Positions 1-5,715 of a stretch of DNA of 6,005 bases are shown piece by piece. The stretch's first letter is position 1; every line of letters starts with the position of its first letter. The translations under genes and the position numbers were made by a program. Source of the stretch: Spirochaetaceae bacterium UBA6089 (GTDB lineage Bacteria; Spirochaetota; Spirochaetia; Treponematales; Rectinemataceae). The stretch lies in contig DIXD01000072.1 in NCBI GenBank assembly GCA_002435985.1, positions 1-6,005 of the forward strand, read 5' to 3'. The notes below the pieces were generated by a model, which did not search any database, was not told the DNA's origin, and saw nothing but the letters and a program-made list of their open reading frames with translations.

Positions 1-182
1 ATAAGACTGGCTACCTGGGCGAGCGAAGTCGCGGCCGGCTTTGCAGTGATGAAATTGTATGGATAGATAGCGCCGTGGATATCCGATGTTTCGATGAATG
101 TCAGATCCACGGATTTACTCTGTGCCGCAAGCGATAGTGTCATCGCAAGGAGCGCACAGAGTACGACGAAAAACCTTTTCAT
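1..182 (-). CDS. Secreted 5'-nucleotidase / 2',3'-cyclic phosphodiesterase family metallophosphoesterase (5' end only)
   Basis: Only the first 60 codons are in the window; the gene continues beyond base 1. The start ATG (182-180) has a strong AGGAGG ribosome site at 187-192, four bases upstream. The protein opens with a signal peptide (MKRFFVVLCALLAMTLSLAA, likely cut before QS), so the product is exported. The mature part begins with a beta strand running into ETSDIHG (residues about 31-37). This is the first metal-binding motif (Asp-x-His) of the calcineurin-like phosphoesterases of the UshA/CpdB/YfkN group, which hydrolyse extracellular nucleotides or 2',3'-cyclic nucleotides for phosphate and nucleoside salvage. 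The YPYNF stretch soon after also suits that group. The remaining metal ligands and the C-terminal substrate-binding domain lie outside, so UshA-type and CpdB-type activity cannot be separated. It is transcribed divergently from the FMN reductase gene. Confidence 0.8.
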   Translation of the reverse strand, partial: MKRFFVVLCALLAMTLSLAAQSKSVDLTFIETSDIHGAIYPYNFITAKPAATSLAQVASL

Positions 183-213
183 ACGACCTCCTCTTATGGG
201 AAAATCTTTGAGC

Positions 214-219
214 ATTATA
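214..219 (-). promoter_or_regulatory. Possible -10 element for the 5'-nucleotidase family gene
   Basis: Read on the minus strand, 219-214 is a perfect TATAAT, about 30 bases upstream of the start codon at 182. No good -35 lies at 16-18 bases from it. An overlapping alternative is TATCAT (224-219) with TTGCGC 17 bases upstream. A promoter is likely somewhere here because the two flanking genes diverge, but the exact hexamers are uncertain. Confidence 0.35.
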
Positions 220-276
220 ATGATACGCCGGTTTGTCCGAGCGCGCAACACAATTTTTGAACACAGTGGATCGGGA

Positions 277-305
277 TTGGAGAATTTTAGTGTATTTACT
301 ATATA
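277..305 (+). promoter_or_regulatory. Possible promoter of the FMN reductase gene in an AT-rich divergent region
   Basis: TTGGAG (277-282) and TATATA (300-305) are separated by 17 bases. Both match the sigma-70 consensus only moderately (3/6 and 4/6). The stretch from about 284 to 345 is very AT-rich and holds further -10-like hexamers, for example TATTAT at 337-342, so the true start site cannot be fixed by eye. An imperfect dyad TAGT-N6-ACTA (288-301) overlaps the -10 and could be an operator. Confidence 0.3.
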
Positions 306-375
306 TAAAAAATTATAGACGATCACATTAAAAAATTATTATATTGACTCCATACGGACGAAAAAGGAGATTCCG

Positions 376-933
376 ATGGTAAAGATTGCTATTCTTACGG
401 GCAGTACGCGCCCTGGACGCAATAACGAGGCGGTCGCACAATGGGTCCTCGATCAAGCAAAGAGCCGCAGCGATGCCGAATTCGAGATAGTCGACATCAA
501 AGACTATAATCTGCCGCTTCTGGATGAGCCTGTGCCGCCCTCGCTGCACCAGTACACGAAGGATCACACCCAAAAATGGGCTCAGAAAATCAGCCAGTTC
601 GATGGTTTTGTCATTGTCACTCCGGAGTATAACCATGGGACATCGGCAGCCCTCAAAAATGCCTTGGATTTTCTCTACGCTGAATGGAACAACAAGGCGG
701 TCGGCTTTGTGAGCTATGGCTCCGTTGGTGGTGCCCGCGCGGTGGAGAGCCTCCGTCTTGTGGTGGGAGAGCTGCAGATGGCCGATGTGCGGACCGCAGT
801 CCACCTTTCGCTCTTCACCGATTTCGAGAATTTCAGCGTTTTCAAGCCGGCCTCTGTCCAGGTGGATACGCTGAAGACCATGCTCGATCAGCTCGTGCGA
901 TGGGCTGGTGCACTCAAACCCATCAGAGCCTGA
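376..933 (+). CDS. NAD(P)H-dependent FMN reductase family flavoprotein (flavodoxin-like fold)
   Basis: At 185 residues this is a complete member of the NADPH_FMN_red (PF03358) family. These are cytosolic flavodoxin-like enzymes that use NAD(P)H to reduce FMN, quinones, azo compounds or metals; the group includes SsuE, Lot6p, AzoR-like and ChrR-like proteins. Visible marks are the N-terminal strand and phosphate-binding loop GSTRPGR (residues 9-15), the family signature PEYNHG (83-88) that contacts the isoalloxazine ring, and the YGSVGGARA loop (114-122) before a helix. The start ATG is supported by AGGAG at about 366-370. The gene stands alone, with the divergent phosphoesterase upstream and a repeat array directly downstream. 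The electron acceptor cannot be told from sequence: family members with near-identical motifs have quinone, azo or chromate reductase activity. Family assignment is secure; exact substrate is unknown. Confidence 0.92.
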   Translation: MVKIAILTGSTRPGRNNEAVAQWVLDQAKSRSDAEFEIVDIKDYNLPLLDEPVPPSLHQYTKDHTQKWAQKISQFDGFVIVTPEYNHGTSAALKNALDFLYAEWNNKAVGFVSYGSVGGARAVESLRLVVGELQMADVRTAVHLSLFTDFENFSVFKPASVQVDTLKTMLDQLVRWAGALKPIRA

Positions 934-960
934 GAAGAGCTGGCATTCAAAAAAACAGCA

Positions 961-1124
961 CATAGCGTTTTGAGTTGAGGTGCCGCGGCGCCGCCATAGT
1001 TTGGATTTCGAATTGATTTTTTTGTCAGCCAACTGCCGCGGCGCCGCCATAGCATGAAATCGAATTGATTTTTTTCGGCCAGGTGCCGCAGCACCGCCAT
1101 AGCGTGAAGTTCGAATTGATTTTT
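961..1124 (+). repeat. Tandem array of about 50-base GC/AT bipartite repeats (three good copies, one degenerate)
   Basis: Copies lie at 981-1023, 1034-1075 and 1084-1124, with starts spaced 53 and 50 bases. Each begins with a GC-rich block (TGCCGCGGCGCCGCCATAG in copies 1 and 2, identical over 19 bases; two G-to-A changes in copy 3). About ten variable bases follow, then an AT-rich block TCGAATTGATTTTT. Short linkers of 8-10 bases contain GCC/GGCC. A shortened, degenerate copy (CATAGCGTTTTGAGTTGA) precedes them at 961-978. Copies 1 and 2 contain a 10-base perfect palindrome GCGGCGCCGC, lost in copy 3. The array fills most of the 263-base gap between the FMN reductase gene and the exported-protein gene. 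It lacks the uniform spacers of a CRISPR and the terminal features of an insertion sequence. Function is unknown; it may belong to a dispersed family elsewhere in the genome. Confidence 0.88.
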
Positions 1125-1145
1125 CTGCCGGCCCCCTCATATAAT
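1116..1145 (+). promoter_or_regulatory. Promoter of the exported barrel-like protein gene, with its -35 inside the last repeat
   Basis: A perfect TATAAT at 1140-1145 is preceded, 18 bases upstream, by TTGATT (1116-1121, 4/6 match to TTGACA). The predicted transcription start is near 1152, giving a leader of about 45 bases before the ATG at 1197. The -35 hexamer is part of the conserved AT-rich end of the third repeat copy. The other two copies carry the same TTGATT but have no -10 at the right distance. Confidence 0.6.
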
Positions 1146-1196
1146 ATAGGTATGTTCATCTACGAATTCAGGGACGCTGAATGAGGGGGGTGCCGT

Positions 1197-2510
1197 ATGA
1201 GGTTGCGCCGGCTCGCCATGTGCGTGGTGCTCATATTTGTATTGGTAGGTCTTTTTGGGGCAGGCGCACAGCCTATAGTGAGCACAAAGCAGGACATCGC
1301 AGTTTTCTCTCTCGGCTATTACGGCTGGTTTATTCCGCTTCAAGCCCTAGGTACAATAGACCTTAAGATTCAAGAAGTATTTTCCGATATAGGCCGCTTT
1401 ACGGTGTTCGGCACGACGCAGCGCCTGTCTTCTCAGGGGTTGCAACAGTTCATCGATACGCTGCGTCGGACGAAGCAGGCCAATTTTGTATTGCCGGAGC
1501 AGTATCAGTTTGGAGAGGCTTTTCTCACCAAGGCGGAATTTGAGCGCCTCTCCGGCGCGTTCATCGTCGTTGTGCCGGTCGTGACGAACTTTGCGGTGTA
1601 TTGGGACTCCAAGGCTGCGACGTGGAACTGCAATATCACCACAGGCATCACCTTCATCGACGTCGCACATGATGCGTCAGTCATCGCAGTCGAGTCCATC
1701 GATACGTCGGGAAGCGACAAGACGAGCATGAACAGCGCAATCATGTATGCCATCAATGCCATACCTTCCCAACTCGAATACAGCATACGGTCCATTCCTC
1801 AGTTCCAGATCAGCACACGTATTCTCGAGGCCCAGGGTTCGACCGTCAAGATTCAGCTCGGCGCCGACATGGGCCTGAAAAAAGGCGATGAGTACGCCAT
1901 CATGGAAAAGCAGACCTACGGCATCATCGAGGACAGTCGAGAAGTAGGACTTATCGTGGTCACCGACGTACGTCAGCAAGTTTCGACCGGGCGCGTACTC
2001 TATTGCGCAGGCTCGCTCGATTCGAATACGCAGCTCAAGGAAATAGCGCGGCAGGGCGTCGACCTCGACCTCTATTTCCATTCAAGCGCAAGCGAATCCC
2101 TTCCGGGACTGCGGATGACTGCCTCTCGCGGCTATTTCCCCTTGAGGCCATATATTGGTATGCAGGTGCCGGTGAACTACGCATTCGGTTTTTTCAGCGT
2201 CACCGCGATCCCCATCAACACCATTGTAGGCGCGGAATACATGATCCCGCTAGGCCGGTTGCACATAGCCCCCTACGCCGGATTCGGGATAACCTATATA
2301 TATCTCAGCGAAGCCATAAGCGGATACACGAACACCAACTACCTCTCACACTTCGGTTTTCAGGCGGGCGGAAGGGTGGGATATCTTGTGAGCAGAAATA
2401 CACGCTTGTTCGTCGATGTCGGCTTCGACTACTGGAAGGCCCTGGATTTATTACTGTTTGACGATTACGGCGGGCTGACCATCGGTGCAGGGATCAGTTT
2501 CAAGCTGTAA
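1197..2510 (+). CDS. Exported protein of unknown function: periplasmic-type N-terminal region plus probable C-terminal outer-membrane beta-barrel
   Basis: I do not recognise a named gene. The 437-residue product has a clear signal peptide (RLRR, hydrophobic core residues 6-23, likely cut after AGA at 24). Residues about 30-205 look like a mixed alpha/beta domain, with strands such as AFIVVVPVV (121-129) and a WNCNITTGITFIDV hairpin (143-156). This is loosely reminiscent of the CsgG/FlgT-type envelope proteins that begin with an IAVF strand. Residues about 213-268 (STVKIQLGADMGLKKGDEYA, then VGLIVVTDV and TGRVL) resemble the small beta domain with a G-L-K-x-G-D turn seen at the C-terminus of FlgT-like proteins. 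From about 316 to the end there are alternating, aromatic-rich beta strands (LRPYIGMQV, LHIAPYAGFGITYIYL, FGFQAGGRVGYLV, TRLFVDVGFDYW, GGLTIGAGISFKL), typical of a small outer-membrane barrel. A GGGGGG-containing ribosome site at 1183-1190 lies six bases before the chosen ATG. The gene appears monocistronic and converges on feoB. Confidence 0.8.
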   Translation: MRLRRLAMCVVLIFVLVGLFGAGAQPIVSTKQDIAVFSLGYYGWFIPLQALGTIDLKIQEVFSDIGRFTVFGTTQRLSSQGLQQFIDTLRRTKQANFVLPEQYQFGEAFLTKAEFERLSGAFIVVVPVVTNFAVYWDSKAATWNCNITTGITFIDVAHDASVIAVESIDTSGSDKTSMNSAIMYAINAIPSQLEYSIRSIPQFQISTRILEAQGSTVKIQLGADMGLKKGDEYAIMEKQTYGIIEDSREVGLIVVTDVRQQVSTGRVLYCAGSLDSNTQLKEIARQGVDLDLYFHSSASESLPGLRMTASRGYFPLRPYIGMQVPVNYAFGFFSVTAIPINTIVGAEYMIPLGRLHIAPYAGFGITYIYLSEAISGYTNTNYLSHFGFQAGGRVGYLVSRNTRLFVDVGFDYWKALDLLLFDDYGGLTIGAGISFKL

Positions 2511-2528
2511 AGTCTTCTTGGAACAACC

Positions 2529-4664
2529 TCACGCCATGCCGACCGCGCGCCCCAGCATCGACACCAAAAAAGAGATGAGCCACGCCAGCACCAGCGAATA
2601 GGCCACCTGGAATGCCAGCCACTTGTTTCCCGCTTCGGCTCGGATCGTAGCCAGCGACGCGAAGCACGGCGGCATGACGAGGATAAAGACCATCAGCGCC
2701 AGTGCGATGCGCGGGGACCAGTCCGGCGCCTCGCGCAGGGATTGCCGCAGAGAAGTCCCTTCGCTGGTGTCGTCGACGGGCGCGCCGTACAACACCCCCA
2801 GGGTCGAAACAACGAGTTCCTTCGCGGAGAGACCTGGAAGCAGCGCAACGCCGATCTTCCAGTTGAAGCCGATGGGCGCGATGACAGGCTCGATGATCTT
2901 GCCGATCCGGCCGGCGATGCTGTGCTCGAGCTGGTACTGGCGTACGAGCTCTTCGACCCTCGCGGCAATCACCGCATCGTCGAGCCCGGGCTGCGCCGTC
3001 GCCACCGACAAGCGCGCGCCCGCGGCGAATTCCTCGATGCCTTTGGCCTTAGGATACGAAGTGATGAGCCACATCAACACCGAGACCGCCATGATGATTG
3101 TCCCCGCCTTGCGTATATAGCTCCATGTCTTTTCCCACACATGCCAGAGCACGCCTTTCAGGGTGGGCATGCGGTATGGCGGCAGTTCCATGACGAAGGG
3201 CATCGACTCTCCCTTGAGTACTGTCCGTCTGAGAAAGAAGGTGGACAGCACACTCAGCACCAGCCCTGTGGCATACATCAACATCACCACGGTAGAGGCG
3301 TTGTTTGGAAAAAATGTGCCCGCAAGCAGGACGTAGATCGGCAGTTTGCCGCCGCAGGAGACGAAGGGGATCGCGAGAATCGTCGCGATGCGCTCTTTGG
3401 GGCTCTTGAGAGTTCTCGTCGCCATAATGGCTGGGACAGAGCATCCGAAGCCGAGCATAAGCGGCATGAAAGACTGCCCGTGCAGCCCGATCGCGCGCAA
3501 GAAGCGGTCGGTCAAAAATGCGGCACGCGCGATGTACCCGGTATCTTCGAGAAAGGAAATACAGAAGAAGAGGATCACGATGAGCGGCACGAAAGAGAGC
3601 ACACCGCCCACTCCGTGAATGATCCCGTTGATGAGCAAGTCTTGAATCGTCGCAGAAAGCGTCGAGTGCTGGACGATGGTTTCGAGGTTTCCGAACAGTT
3701 GTTCGAGCCACACCATCGGGTATTCTCCGAGCGCGAAGGTCAATTTGAAGATCGCCCAGATGATGAAGAAGAACAGCGGCATCCCGACAAGGGGGTGCAT
3801 TACGAAGCGGTCGATGCTCTCGGTCAGCGAAATGCCGCGCCGTCGTCTGCGGTGAATCGCTTCCGAAACCGCGCCGTGGATGTAGCCGTAGCGCTGTTCC
3901 GACATGATGATTTCGGGGTCTTTGCCGTAGTGGAGCGCAATCCAGTGCCAGGCCGCCTCCAGCGCCGTGCGAATCTTCGCTGCGCACGCGTGATGTTCGA
4001 TGCGTTTCTGCGCATCGGGGTCTTTTTCGATGAGCTTTATGGCCATCCAGCGGGGTGAATAGGCCGCGGTGAACTTTTCGTCTTCTTTGAGAAGCTCGAC
4101 CAGTACCGCGATGTGAGCCTCGATGTCTTCACCATAGTTGGGCATACGGGGCAGCGTATGGGCGTCGAACGTCGCGATCGTCGTTTCCAATAGTTCTCGA
4201 ACGCCATCGCCGCGGGAGCCGACTGTGGGAACCATCGGCACGCCGAGGGTTTTGGAGAGCAGTGTATGGTCGATGACGATGCCTTTTTCTGCGGCCTCGT
4301 CGGACATATTGAGGGCTGCGACAACCGGCAGTCCCAGCTCGATGAGCTGCAAGAGAAGATACAGATTGCGCTCGAGATTGGTGGAATCGAGCACATCCAC
4401 AATGATGTCGGGCTTTTCGTTGAGCACAAAATCCCGTGCGACGACTTCGTCGAGCGCGTATGCGGTGAGGCTGTACGTACCCGGCAGGTCTACGATATGG
4501 ATGGTTCGGCCCTGAAACTCGATGGAGCCTTCACGCTTTTCCACGGTGACGCCGGGATAATTGCCCACTTTATGGTGTGTGCCGGTCAGCGCATTGAAAA
4601 TACTCGTTTTCCCGGCATTGGGATTGCCTGCAAGAGCAATGGTGAGTACGCCTCTATCCTGCAT
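2529..4664 (-). CDS. feoB: Ferrous iron transport protein B, Fe(II) permease with G domain
   Basis: This is a full-length FeoB (711 residues) that brings Fe(II) across the inner membrane, driven or gated by its cytosolic G domain. G motifs are all present: G1 GNPNAGKT (13-20), G2 NYPGVTVE (35-42), G3 DLPG (59-62), G4 NMSD (119-122) and a G5-like GSRGDGV (149-155). A helical guanine-dissociation-inhibitor-like linker follows to about 285. The membrane part has roughly eight to nine hydrophobic segments (about 293-313, 347-374, 396-416, 426-452, 455-477, 517-538, 602-628, 652-672, 682-705). It carries the conserved GFGCSVPAIMATR (405-417) and PFVSCGGKLPIY (433-444) Gate motifs, the LSAKELVVSTLG motif (612-623), and MPPC (664-667). 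The ATG has TAGGAG at 4671-4676, six bases upstream. It is the last gene of fur-feoA-feoB, 25 bases after feoA, with its stop only 18 bases from that of the convergent gene. No FeoC is present. Confidence 0.98.
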   Translation of the reverse strand: MQDRGVLTIALAGNPNAGKTSIFNALTGTHHKVGNYPGVTVEKREGSIEFQGRTIHIVDLPGTYSLTAYALDEVVARDFVLNEKPDIIVDVLDSTNLERNLYLLLQLIELGLPVVAALNMSDEAAEKGIVIDHTLLSKTLGVPMVPTVGSRGDGVRELLETTIATFDAHTLPRMPNYGEDIEAHIAVLVELLKEDEKFTAAYSPRWMAIKLIEKDPDAQKRIEHHACAAKIRTALEAAWHWIALHYGKDPEIIMSEQRYGYIHGAVSEAIHRRRRRGISLTESIDRFVMHPLVGMPLFFFIIWAIFKLTFALGEYPMVWLEQLFGNLETIVQHSTLSATIQDLLINGIIHGVGGVLSFVPLIVILFFCISFLEDTGYIARAAFLTDRFLRAIGLHGQSFMPLMLGFGCSVPAIMATRTLKSPKERIATILAIPFVSCGGKLPIYVLLAGTFFPNNASTVVMLMYATGLVLSVLSTFFLRRTVLKGESMPFVMELPPYRMPTLKGVLWHVWEKTWSYIRKAGTIIMAVSVLMWLITSYPKAKGIEEFAAGARLSVATAQPGLDDAVIAARVEELVRQYQLEHSIAGRIGKIIEPVIAPIGFNWKIGVALLPGLSAKELVVSTLGVLYGAPVDDTSEGTSLRQSLREAPDWSPRIALALMVFILVMPPCFASLATIRAEAGNKWLAFQVAYSLVLAWLISFLVSMLGRAVGMA

Positions 4665-4689
4665 GGATTACTCCTAAACGTGCATAGGA

Positions 4690-5058
4690 TCAATGACAAG
4701 GCCGCGACTTTTTACCGAATGCCCGATGATAGTGTCGGATACCGGCTGGCCCGGGGCCGAAGCGCGACTGGAGGTGCGGTCGCAGATCGATGGGCGTACG
4801 GACTTCCGGCATGGTTTCCCCTTCGTCGGTCTGTGGAAGAAGCTCGACCTCGACGAGTTTTGCCTCGTGGCGGCGCATGATGAGGTCGTAATCTCCAAGG
4901 CGAATCTGCATGGGCCCACGGAAGGGCGCCGCGCGCACGACCTCTCCCTTCGTCCCCGAGACGAACCCAAGGTCCACAAGCCTTTTGCCTATCTCTCCGC
5001 CGAACGCAATGCGCACAATCACGAATTTCTGGCCGGGACCAAGTTCCGCAAGCAGCAT
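4690..5058 (-). CDS. feoA: Ferrous iron transport protein A (FeoA), with C-terminal extension
   Basis: FeoA is a small cytosolic SH3-like protein needed for FeoB activity, probably by contacting the transporter or its G domain. Residues 1-73 are a typical FeoA domain: LAELGPGQKFVIVRI, then GEIGKRLVDLGFVSGTKGEVV (21-41), APFRGPMQIRLGDYDLIMRRHEAKLVEVEL (44-73). Most FeoA proteins end about there (75-85 residues). This one continues for about 49 more residues in a tail that is acidic and proline-containing at first (TDEGETMPEVRTPIDLRP), then rich in Arg, Gly and His (FGPGPAGIRHYHRAFGKK). I recognise no domain in it. The start ATG follows the fur stop codon with no bases between; its GAGGAG ribosome site (5067-5072) lies inside the end of fur. 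This arrangement implies one mRNA and probable translational coupling. Confidence 0.93.
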   Translation of the reverse strand: MLLAELGPGQKFVIVRIAFGGEIGKRLVDLGFVSGTKGEVVRAAPFRGPMQIRLGDYDLIMRRHEAKLVEVELLPQTDEGETMPEVRTPIDLRPHLQSRFGPGPAGIRHYHRAFGKKSRPCH

Positions 5059-5502
5059 TTAGTGTTCTCCTCGTTCTTTTGCCTGACATTCCGGACACAA
5101 GCCCAGCAGTTCCATCATGTGGCCACGCGGCTCGAATCCATATCGGACAAAGATTCTCTGCTGCTCTTGTTCGATAAGAGGACTCAAGAATTCGATGATC
5201 TTGCCGCAGCCGACGCAGAGCAGATGATCGTGATGAGGGTGATCGGCCAGATGCTCGAAGGTGCGTGCGCCGTCTTCCTGCAGGGCCTCGCGCGCGAGCC
5301 CTGCAGAGGTGATCAACCTGATCGTTCTGAAGACTGTCGCCTGGCCTATGCCTGGGTCGATCTTCTTCGCCTCGCGAAGAATGTCGTCGATCGAGAGGTG
5401 CCCTTCAGCTCCCAAAAATGCCTCGAGGATGACTCTGCGCGGCCGGGTCATTTTCTGACCATGGGAGCGAAGGTATGTTTCGAATTTCATCAACTCGTTC
5501 AT
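5059..5502 (-). CDS. fur: Ferric uptake regulator family repressor (Fur)
   Basis: Metal-dependent DNA-binding repressor, 147 residues, the usual Fur length. The N-terminal winged helix includes KMTRPRRVILEAF (17-29) and the recognition-helix region GQATVFRTIRLITSAGL (53-69). The C-terminal dimerisation domain has the family hallmark HHDHLLCVGCG (90-100). Two zinc-type cysteine pairs, C96/C99 and C136/C139 (CPEC), should form the structural site. H35, E83, H91 and H93 are in positions used for the regulatory metal in Fur. The operon with feoAB and the Fur box in its own promoter argue for iron sensing rather than zinc (Zur) or peroxide (PerR), although sequence alone does not exclude these. 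The ATG at 5502 has AGAGG at 5512-5516, nine bases upstream; an in-frame ATG four codons later is a less likely start. First gene of fur-feoA-feoB. Confidence 0.95.
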   Translation of the reverse strand: MNELMKFETYLRSHGQKMTRPRRVILEAFLGAEGHLSIDDILREAKKIDPGIGQATVFRTIRLITSAGLAREALQEDGARTFEHLADHPHHDHLLCVGCGKIIEFLSPLIEQEQQRIFVRYGFEPRGHMMELLGLCPECQAKERGEH

Positions 5503-5569
5503 TGCATAGGGCCTCTTGTTACAGAAAGGGAATATTGGATAACAAAATCTACAGGGTCAATTTAGTAAG

Positions 5570-5588
5570 AATGATAATCGTTATCATT
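5570..5588. promoter_or_regulatory. Fur box (operator) of the fur-feoA-feoB operon
   Basis: AATGATAATCGTTATCATT is an inverted repeat with perfect 8-base arms (AATGATAA / TTATCATT) around a 3-base centre. Its core (5572-5586) differs from the 7-1-7 Fur consensus TGATAATNATTATCA at one position. It overlaps the -10 box and most of the spacer of the operon promoter, so bound Fur should block RNA polymerase. It is centred 77 bases upstream of the fur start codon. Confidence 0.92.
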
Positions 5589-5600
5589 ATTGTTTGTCAA
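5571..5600 (-). promoter_or_regulatory. Promoter of the fur-feoA-feoB operon
   Basis: Read on the minus strand, a perfect TTGACA (-35, 5600-5595) is followed after 18 bases by TATCAT (-10, 5576-5571, 5/6 match). The expected start is near 5564, leaving a leader of about 60 bases. A weaker second pair, TTGACC (5560-5555) and AATATT (5536-5531), lies just downstream outside the Fur box and could give some iron-independent transcription. Confidence 0.8.
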
Positions 5601-5680
5601 CCTATTCAACAAAGATTTCCGCGTGCGAAGAAACATCACGGCTAGTTTGTTTTCGAAGGACATTATCATAGGTAGTTCTC

Positions 5681-5709
5681 TTGTCCGAGAGCGCCTGTTC
5701 ACTTAAAAT
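5681..5709 (+). promoter_or_regulatory. Probable promoter of the phosphoribosyltransferase gene, predicting a leaderless mRNA
   Basis: TTGTCC (5681-5686, 4/6) and TAAAAT (5704-5709, 5/6) are separated by exactly 17 bases. A start about seven bases after the -10 would fall on or next to the A of the ATG at 5716. No strong Shine-Dalgarno lies before that ATG; only AGAG at 5711-5714 is seen, directly adjacent to the start and badly spaced. Confidence 0.5.
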
Positions 5710-5715
5710 CAGAGT

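Noticed and set aside
344..349. TTGACT as a -35 for the FMN reductase gene
   Set aside because: The matching -10 would fall on the ribosome binding site, with no TATAAT-like hexamer there.
981..1075. Repeat copies as Rho-independent terminators of the FMN reductase gene
   Set aside because: The T-runs lie about 20 bases after the GC-rich blocks, and the 10-base palindrome has no loop, so no proper hairpin directly before the T-run can form.
961..1124. Repeat array as a CRISPR
   Set aside because: The AT-rich tail and linkers are themselves repeated, the intervening sequence is too short and partly similar between copies, and there are no cas genes.
328..1140. Long minus-strand open frame (270 codons) across the FMN reductase gene and the repeat array
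   Set aside because: It lies antisense to a clear family member, and its N-terminal part is just the translated repeats (recurring KKSIR and YGGAAAP-like peptides that change frame between copies). Similar hypothetical proteins may be annotated elsewhere for the same reason. No domain or ribosome site supports it.
2742..4058. 438-codon plus-strand open frame inside feoB
   Set aside because: Antisense shadow of an unmistakable FeoB; composition is rich in Arg, His, Glu and Asp with no recognisable fold, as expected of GC-rich antisense frames.
4693..5565. 290-codon plus-strand open frame across feoA and fur
   Set aside because: It is antisense to two well-supported genes, has no ribosome site or domain, and runs into the fur promoter region.
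5661..5670. Second Fur half-site (CATTATCATA) in front of the phosphoribosyltransferase gene
   Set aside because: Only one arm is present with no matching inverted arm, and the gene has no expected link to iron.
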